DNA of 64,000 bases from Lichtheimia corymbifera B2541. Its lineage: Eukaryota > Mucoromycota > Mucoromycetes > Mucorales > Lichtheimiaceae. The DNA is taken from positions 163,337-227,336 of the forward strand of contig JNEU01001021.1 in the NCBI GenBank assembly GCA_000697475.1, in the 5' to 3' direction. The notes below the pieces were generated by a model that had not been told where the DNA came from, did no database searches, and worked only from the letters and a program-made list of their open reading frames with translations. Positions 56,752 to 64,000 of the stretch are shown here, one piece after another. How positions within the stretch are numbered: position 1 is the first letter of the stretch; every line of letters starts with the position of its first letter. The position numbers and the translations under genes were made by a program.

Positions 56752-59700
56752 ATGTCGACTTCATCTTGGGAGTCCTATTTGACACCTCAAGAACAACAAT
56801 TCTTCAACAAATGCTTTCGTGCTGCAAGTCGTAGTCAAACGGGTCTAGTCACTGGTCCAGAAGCTGTACGCTTCTTTGCAACTTCGGGTGTTCCCAACCA
56901 AATCCTCTCTGATGTAAGCTTGCAAGTGGTTCATCGTTGGTAGTGTACTCATCTCGAATATGTTCATTGTGCGAGTAGATTTGGGAGACGGCTGATCGTG
57001 ACAATCAAGGCTATTTGACACCTGAGACGTTTTCTATTGCGTTAAAGCTTATTGCATGCACCCAACATGGCAAGGATCCACAAAACCCAGTATTATCCAC
57101 TTGTAAGTATATTTGGAGGAGACAACGCGTCCATATGTGTGTATTCATTATGCGCATACATAGCCGTACCACTACCGCAGTTTGAAGGATTGGATTCAGA
57201 AGCTGCTGCTAGTCCTCATGTTGGTGTAACGGCTGCTGCTGCTCACGGTCCTGCCATGACAATCACTCCTGAAGAGCGTGAAAAGTATTATTCCATTTTC
57301 CGTGTCCACCAACCAGCAGGAGGCTTCTTGGATGGTGAAAGCGCCAAGAATATCTTTATGAAGTCAAAGTTACCAACCGAGGCACTGGGCCAAATTTGGT
57401 AAGGATGGGATGATGATGAAGATGGACATGAGACTGATAAAGAGGAAACAATATACAGGAACCTGGCAGATGTACGTCAAACTGGCAACCTCGATCAAGC
57501 AGAATTTGCGATTGCTATGCATTACATTGCAAAGCTGATGGATGGTACAATTTCAACTCTTCCGTCACAATTGCCGCCAAGCGTTTATGCAACCGCAGCC
57601 GGTGATAATAATCCTGTGCAACCCACTCAACAACCAACACCACAGCAACAACACCAATTACCACAACGATCTCAGACAATCAATTCACTTGGCAGCTTGG
57701 CATTTTCATCATCAGCTGGTGTTGATCAACAGCCCAATCAGCCACAATGGAATATTACACCACAAGAGAAGATCCAGTTTGATGCATTCTTTGATAAGAT
57801 TGATACCAAAAGGACGGGCTTTGTTCAAGGCACCGATGCTGTGGAATTCTTCACAAACTCCCGTTTACCTGAGGCAGATCTGGCACAGATTTGGGATTTG
57901 GCAGATTCAAGTCAACAAGGTCGATTATCACGTGATCAATTTGCGGTGGCAATGCATTTGATTCATAAGCGACTACGAGGAGAACCATTACCTAGCACTT
58001 TACCGAATGCACTTGCTTTGCCACAAGGAGCGAGCCCTGCTATGGCGCCTGCAGTTGCAGCACATCAAAGCCCTGCAATGGTACACCATCAACCTGCTGT
58101 TCAATCACCTCTTGCTACCAGTAAGTCTTCATATTTTGTTGAGAAATGGCATATATTTATTAACAATTTGAAATAGATACATCGCCATTTGAGAATCAGG
58201 ATCTTCTCGGTGATTTTGGTGACAATGAACAACTGACTCAGGATACAAACCAAGTCAATCAGCTACAGAATCAGATGGCAGCACTGAAAACTTCGACTGG
58301 ACAAGTACAACATCAAAAGATGGATGCTCAGCAAACACTTGAACAACTTGCAAAGCAAAAGAAGGAGTTGCAGGCACAATTGGCCCAAGTACAATTGGCT
58401 CATGAGACTGAAGTGAAGGAATTACAAGAATTACAGCAACAAGTGGAAAATGAACGACCTGGATGGATGCAAGCACAACAAGAACACGACGCTGCTCAAC
58501 AACAGCTGATTGCAACACAAAACGAGATTGCTCAACTACAACAAACATTGGAAACCAGTCGTACTGAGAGTGAACAACTTAGAAAACGCGTGCATGAGAT
58601 TCAAGATGAGACTGCTCAGCTCACTACCCAGCTCAACAATTTACGATCACAGCTCAAGCAACAAGATATGATGTTGGATATCAATCGCCGTCAAGTAACA
58701 GCATCAGAGCAAGATCGGGATCAGGCAAAGCGTGACCTTGAAGACTTTAAAGAAGAGCGACAACTTTCAGATGACGTTGTTGAAGCAGCAAAGCCAAAAC
58801 CAAAAGAAAGCGAGACACAACAATCACCTCAAGTTGCTGCTGCTGCCAGTTCCCCTGCTGCTGCTTCAAGCAACCTCTTTGATTTGTTTACAGCAAAGCC
58901 AACTGACAAAGATGAGGCTGGAAAGAAGGAAGGATCGTCAAACGACTTTGATGCCATTTTTGGGAATATCCAATCAAGTAAACCAACATCTCCAGCTACA
59001 CAGAGCAGCCCATTTAGTCCATTCGATCCCGTTGGCTGGGCAACACCACCTGAACCAACCACCACCAGCTCACCACCCAACACAACCACTAATACAACTC
59101 GTGCAGCAAGACCAGCTCCTCCTCCACCGCCACCACAAAGTAGACATCACCGAAATACTTCAGATGCCAGCCATACAACAGCATCCACAACCACTTCCGT
59201 CACAAAGAAACCTCGTGCTCCACCTCCACCTCCACCAACTGCTCAAAAGTCAACTGAAAAACCAGACAACGAATTTGATTCTGCTTTTCTCCCATCTACT
59301 ACTATTACAACAACAACATCACCCCCCGTGGATGATTTCGATGCAGCATTTTCAGGTCAAATGAGCAATGCACAAGTTGTACAAGCTGGTGGTAACGACT
59401 TTGATGGATTCGATGATGCATTTGCCTCCTTTGATAAAGAAGCGAAACCAAGCGACACCAGAAAGACCAATACGGGTGATTTGAATTGGGCCAGTAATTT
59501 CGGTGGATTTGACTTTGCTGAAGGTGATACAAAGGGTGCAGGCAACAGCAACAACAAGGAGGATGATTGGGATTCTATCTTTGGAGGATCGAACTCTAAG
59601 AATACTGCTGCTGCTTCTTCTACTACAACGGCAACCTCTGGCGTAACAGAAAACAAGGCCGACAACAATCAGAAGAACGTGTTCGGATTCGAAGATGCAT

Positions 59701-59891
59701 TTTCCAGTAGTGGCTTTGCAGCAGCAGCACCACCAGCAAAACAGGAGCTAGCATTATCAGGAGACAATAGCAATTTGGATGAGTTGATGAAAATGGGCTT
59801 TGAACGTAAACAAGCCAAAGAAGCTTTGGATCGGTATGACCAGGATCTCGTTAAAGCAAGTAACTTTTTGCTAGATCAGAGTAGTAAATAA
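56752..59891 (+). CDS. EDE1: Ede1/Eps15-like endocytic scaffold (3 EH domains, coiled coil, UBA)
   Basis: Five exons: 56752-56913, 56979-57102, 57164-57398, 57459-58120, 58177-59891; 965 residues. There are three EH domains: residues about 10-95 (EQQFFNKCFRAASRSQTGLV, IWETADRDNQGYL), 130-210 (REKYYSIFRVHQPAGGFLDG, IWNLADVRQTGNL) and 270-360 (FDAFFDKIDTKRTGFVQG, IWDLADSSQQGRL). Each ends in the typical Trp-containing NPF pocket. Then come a long coiled coil (residues about 410-560), Pro/Ser/Thr-rich sequence with poly-Pro runs and several DFDxxF/DDAF motifs, and a C-terminal UBA (LDELMKMGFERKQAKEALDR). It should nucleate clathrin-coated pits and bind ubiquitin, as yeast Ede1 does. Confidence 0.95.
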
Positions 59892-60563
59892 TGATCCAAC
59901 ACCCCCACCTCCCCTTCTCCACACCATCATATAACCATCCACTTTCAACACAACATTGATCTTGATTGATTCCTTGTTTCTCTGTCTCTCTCCCGATTTC
60001 ATTTTCTTTCTTCTCATCCACCCCCTTATTTCCTGATCATCTCCTTTCCTCGTTATCCAAACAGATAAAATATGGAAGAACAACGCGTGCATAAGTTAAA
60101 GTTGCGTGCATTATTGTACATTACCAAATTGGCTCATGCTTTCTTTCTTTTATTGCTATTTACTACCCTTGCATACCCTACTTCTGTGCGTCCACCACAC
60201 GCATTATTATACAACCGATCCCGCGGTAGTTGCATTGGTAACAAGGGACGAGTCAAAGGAGTGTGTGTGTGTGTGCTCTGATGGATAGTTAAGGAGCCCT
60301 GAAGTTCTGTTTCGTCGGATGATTGCATGATAAAAGTGGTTCCCATCGTGCTCCTCACTAAGACATAGTTGGCGATCGCTGTTTTTACCTTTCTATCAAA
60401 CATGACTCCCTTTGAACCACGCTTTCTTGTTTTTCTTCCTCTTTCTTTCTCCTACTTGTTCATATAAAAGCATTCCATCATACGGAGTGCTTCTCCTCGT
60501 TTCATCTCCTCCACTTTCTTTCACGCACTCACACACTCACACGCACGCAAACACAAACGCACC
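59892..60563. other. Intergenic; CA-rich leader of the RGS gene
   Basis: No gene. T/C-rich, with CACACTCACACGCACG simple sequence just before the ATG at 60564. Confidence 0.5.
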
Positions 60564-62377
60564 ATGGATCCACAAGCATCACAAGCTTACACGTCCATGA
60601 TGAAGTTCACCATGGATGGCAGACCTTATATCAAGGTGCATATACAAAATGAAGAGCTACATATTGTATATGCAAACTAACACTGTTCTGATAGGACATC
60701 CATGATTTATTCGGTGCCCTCATGGTGCAAATCAGCATTGGAACGCATCGCTATCTATTCCGCAACTACAACAATACATTTACATCCGAGGATGCCATCC
60801 AAACTTTGGGCAGCTTGCGTTTCTCACATACTGTACGTGTACCTGATCCAAATGATCCGTCACGGTTATTACGCACCACGACTACGACGACTTTTAATAT
60901 GGCAAGGGATATGGCCAAAGCGCTATGTCAACAATTTGTATGGGCTCGTCTTTTCGAGAATGCGGTTGATCCACAAGCACGTTCTTTCCGCGATCGAGGC
61001 ATGTGGCAGCTTACACCTAAAGGTATCTTTTTGGTGCATGATTTCTGTCAGCGCACTGAGATTGCTGCTGAGATCACCAAAAAGTTGCATGACACAGCTG
61101 GTTTTCAATTGGTGCGTATTGAACGCAATACGGACGATGATCAAATGGTGCTCAGTCGACCAACCATGGGCATACTTTTCCGTATCATGCTATCAAGCCT
61201 TCCTATGCATGGTGAACGACGTATCACCAACAACAGCAACATCACCCCAGCTACGAGTAGCACGGGGCCCAAGCGTACCGAATCCATGTCATCAGCATCA
61301 TCTTCAACTTCTTCCGGTTCTGGTTTCCATGCCCCTTTTTCCATGTCATCCCAAACATCCTCTGTTGTTAGCGACAGGCTTTTAGATGGCAATTTACTTG
61401 CATCTGCCACCTTAGCTGTACGTCGCACCAACAAACATACAGCTGGTGGCAACAATAAGATGCGCCTTTTGTTCTCTTCACAAATGTGCTGCGACTGGTT
61501 AACAGAGACGTGTACATTGGCCAATCGAGACGAGGCAGAGGAGATTGCCAATAGTCTTCTCAAGTATGGATGGATTGAGTTCCAAAATGAATCCAAGCAT
61601 CAACAAACTGTCAACGCTTACAAGTCCCAAATGCTACGTGTCACTGCAAATGGAAAGCAAATTGTGCAACAATTCGAGATCGGTGGTATATGTGTGGAAA
61701 GTGATGGTTCTGTATTATTGGAACGCAATGCTATGCGTCAAGGAAGTATTTGCTCCACAACATCATCCGCTGCTGCTGCTGCTCTCGCCAATCAAGATGC
61801 ACAACATGGTCGACTTAAGCAAATCCTCGATGATCCACATTTACGCTCCTTGTTCAAGGACTTTTTGAGCGCCAATTTCTGTGAAGAGAATCTCGATTTT
61901 TGGATTGATTACACGACCTTACGTCGTAAATGCCGCAACCAAAGCCCAGCCATGCCTTCTCAGAACCAACGCGATCTGCTGGATGATGCTTACAGTTTAT
62001 GGAAGATGTATTTGGCTCCACATGCTACCAGCGAACTCAATGTCGACCATACCTTACGCCAGGAAATGGATCGATTGGTGACCACCATGGAAAGCAAAGG
62101 ATCCATTGGCCACCATCTTCATAGTAATACGGCTCACCTTCACGCTGCTACCCCATCACAGAGCTTGCGTATGATGCTGAAATGGTTTGATCGTGTGGAA
62201 GAGCACATTTTACGTCTCATGGCTTCCGATTCAGTACCCAAATTTGTAAAAACTCCAGTATATCAAAAGGCTATTTCATCCAAGGATCTTTACTTGACAG
62301 CTGTACCATCCCCTACACCACCAGGAGTCGCCACAACAACAAACACCAGCACCAGCGCTGAAGGTACCGTTGCATAA
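60564..62377 (+). CDS. DEP-DEP-RGS protein (Sst2/FlbA type)
   Basis: Two exons, 60564-60635 and 60695-62377; 584 residues. DEP-A lies at residues about 75-150 (FNMARDMAKALCQQFVWARL, MWQLTPKGIFLVHDFC). A Ser-rich linker follows, then DEP-B at about 275-340 (FSSQMCCDWLTETC, LLKYGWIEF). The RGS domain covers residues about 395-550 (LKQILDDPHLRSLFKDFL, FCEENLDFWIDY), with the C-terminal helix YQKAI. Sst2 and FlbA bind a receptor tail through their DEP domains and speed GTP hydrolysis on G-alpha. The RGS domain has an extended loop, as in fungal orthologues. Together with the phosphodiesterase at 34-36 kb it is a second negative regulator of G-protein/cAMP signalling in this window. Confidence 0.93.
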
Positions 62378-63010
62378 TGAATGATGACCGATCCAGTTGG
62401 AACACATAAACCTTTAAATAGCCACATATACATACAATGCGTACGTCCCTATATTGCGCTACCCCATAATCAACAACACCAGTGTCACTGTTATTACACT
62501 AGGCTTCATATCGTGTAACTTAAAAAATAAAAAATAGTATTCAACAATCGCTTTCCTTGCATAACTTATCACTACCTTTGGCATAGTATTGCAGTACGCT
62601 TATCTACATGTTTACGCAATTACATTAGTATCACCTCTACAATAAGAGACGACCCACTGTGACAAGCTGCCCTGGATCTCTTTCTTTGAGCGTAGTTCTT
62701 CAATCAAACCATCTCCGATCAAGACAATTGAATCATGGAAATGAATATCGGGAGCAGGAGTATCCTCCACATGCCATAAAGTGGGCAGCAGTGCCGATTT
62801 CGAGGATGGGCCTATTAGCAGCCGATTCATGACCTGTTGCTGAATAGGGAATAAAGTATCATCCAGTTCCTGCAAAATAAGTTTGTTACACAGACACCCC
62901 CTCTGCATCTTTGGCTCTATCAGCGTCTCACTACTTGACCATGTACAAAGACCATTTTTAATATAGCATCACGCTTACAGCATATGTAAAACACAAAGAT
63001 GCCCATAACT
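62378..63010. other. Intergenic region, no gene recognised
   Basis: A minus frame (62612-62908) contains LFPIQQQVMNRLLIGPSSKS and HFHDSIVLIGDGLIEEL and has a splice-like AG border at its 5' end. It might be an exon of an unrecognised gene but cannot be supported. Confidence 0.3.
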
Positions 63011-63303
63011 AAAAATTCTACAATGAAACATGGGGTTTACAATCGAACAATATTGCTCGGCTGGGTGTAGCGCACCTTGTGTACAAGTTTCACGATCGTC
63101 GAGGCCATTCTCAGATTCACCCAATGTCACCACCAGCCAAAGTGGATCAGGTCGATCTCGAATTTTTTTTCGACGAGGCTGGTGGTGACATTGGGTGAAT
63201 CTGAGATCGGCGAGCCTGATCGTGAAACATGCATTCAAGGTGCGCTTCACCCCGACGAGCAACTTTGTTCGATTGAAGACCCCACGTTTCATTGTAAAGT
63301 TTA
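63011..63303. repeat. Fold-back inverted repeat, arms about 127 bp
   Basis: The left arm 63011-63138 and right arm 63177-63303 are imperfect reverse complements, separated by a 38-bp spacer. The inner 28 bp (63111-63138 and 63177-63204) p are perfect complements; outer parts match in blocks (CAATGAAAC/GTTTCATTG; TCGAACAA/TTGTTCGA; CGATCGT-type blocks). Both strands therefore read similar peptides, FTQCHHQP and ETCxQGALHP. It could be a MITE remnant, an inverted duplication of an exon, or a hairpin RNA source. No flanking target-site duplication was identified by eye. Confidence 0.8.
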
Positions 63304-63744
63304 GAGATAAATGCACTTATATGTTTTTACATATGTTGAAACCATGATTCTATAGGACAAGTGGTGTTTGTTCATTGTGAAGTAGCTTGACCCTGATAGA
63401 GCCGAAGATGCAGAGGGACGTGTTTGTGTCACACAGCTCATTTGCGTGATACTTAGGGAGTATCAGACACCGCTTTGGCTGGGTCACTGACCCAGGTCAC
63501 GGGCTTGGGGGTGACCTTGATTCACGTACCAATTTTTCAGTTCCAGTAAACGATCGATTGGCCATCTTCCACCATGTTTCTGCTCCTGTGGTTTGAGTAG
63601 CCAACTCAACCACCACCACCTCAGTGGTGTACCTCTTTTTCTTTGCTCTCTTCTCAGCAACAACCATTCCCATTGGAACATAGATCTCTTGTGACGAATC
63701 TTGTGGTAAGTGGTGGCATTGCCTACGTCAATGGTTTGGGTGTC

Positions 63745-63877
63745 ATGGCGACAGGTCTCTTAGTAGCTTTGTTCGACTATTTGCTTACTTTACGCTGCCA
63801 TGTAGAATATCGATCATCCATTATCAATATGCCTCGTGTATCTGCTCGTTCCCGTTTCAATGCTCATCGATCCACAC

Positions 63878-63912
<35 letters not shown>

Positions 63913-63922
63913 ACAACAGTAG

Positions 63923-64000
<78 letters not shown>
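63745..64000 (+). CDS. Possible 5' part of a poly-Ser protein, cut by window end
   Basis: An open frame with ATGs at 63745 and 63829 runs off the window. It reads ATGLLVALFDYLLTL, then MPRVSARSRFNAHRSTP, then poly-Ser encoded by TCA repeats broken by TTVA. The frame is also open upstream of 63745, so an earlier start is possible. It may be a real N-terminus or a chance reading of a microsatellite. Confidence 0.3.
63878..64000. repeat. CAT/TCA trinucleotide microsatellite
   Basis: About 40 tandem TCA (ATC/CAT) triplets interrupted once by ACAACAGTAGCA at 63911-63922, continuing to the window end. Confidence 0.95.

Noticed and set aside
58255..59668. Minus-strand and alternate plus ORFs within the Ede1 gene
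   Set aside because: They arise from low-complexity Gln/Pro/Thr-rich coding sequence and have no independent start or domain.
1..64000. tRNA, rRNA or organelle origin
   Set aside because: No B-box-like GGTTCGANTCC with a cloverleaf was noticed. Spliceosomal introns throughout show nuclear DNA. A tRNAscan run would be decisive.

Overview
The window is nuclear DNA of a filamentous fungus, most likely an early-diverging mould of the Mucoromycota (Mucorales-like). The evidence is dense intron-rich genes with 50-90 nt introns, CT-rich promoters, TATA boxes close to start codons, and a fungal gene set (PalC, Spp2, Ede1, Ypk/Gad8, Prm10/ThrE-like, Mam3/CNNM, an Sst2/FlbA-type RGS protein and P450-reductase fusions). 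The species cannot be fixed from sequence alone. Exon borders below were placed by hand from splice signals, reading phase and family motifs. No tRNA, rRNA or CRISPR was seen.

Layout. 0-3.4 kb: a GH31 alpha-glycosidase related to bacterial YihQ sulfoquinovosidases, then the mitochondrial ATPase inhibitor IF1. 5.2-6.5 kb: a NASP/Sim3-type histone chaperone. 7.4-9.4 kb: a CNNM/Mam3 membrane protein with two GC-AG introns. 10.2-15.4 kb: an AVT-type vacuolar amino acid transporter, a mitochondrial 3-hydroxyacyl-CoA dehydrogenase and, convergent with it, a ubiquitin-specific protease ending in a CaaX-like box. 17-21 kb: two unknown proteins and the splicing factor Spp2. 22-25.9 kb: a self-sufficient cytochrome P450-reductase with an extra N-terminal beta-grasp-like domain; its paralogue lies in inverted orientation at 49.8-53.8 kb. 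26-33.6 kb: a ThrE/Prm10-type transporter, a small unknown, an Ariadne RBR ubiquitin ligase and a Werner-type exonuclease. 33.9-44.7 kb: a compact signalling and trafficking block with a response-regulator-receiver/cAMP-phosphodiesterase fusion ending in a CaaX box, a short CM1 (gamma-tubulin complex tethering) protein, an RPA-interacting protein, Ypk1/Gad8 kinase, PalC, a Qc-SNARE and a tandem CCCH zinc-finger protein. 44.7-49.8 kb: a gene-poor stretch with a 24-bp minisatellite. 54.5-62.4 kb: a small secreted repeat protein, the endocytic scaffold Ede1 and a DEP-DEP-RGS protein. 62.4-64 kb: a roughly 290-bp fold-back repeat and a CAT/TCA microsatellite in what may be the start of a poly-serine gene.

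The genes do not form operons. Themes that recur are membrane and nutrient signalling (cAMP phosphodiesterase, RGS, Ypk1, PalC), endocytosis and ubiquitin (Ede1, Ariadne, USP, SNARE) and fatty-acid or xenobiotic oxidation (the two P450 fusions, hydroxyacyl-CoA dehydrogenase). The most novel-looking items are the receiver-phosphodiesterase-CaaX protein and the beta-grasp-P450-reductase pair.
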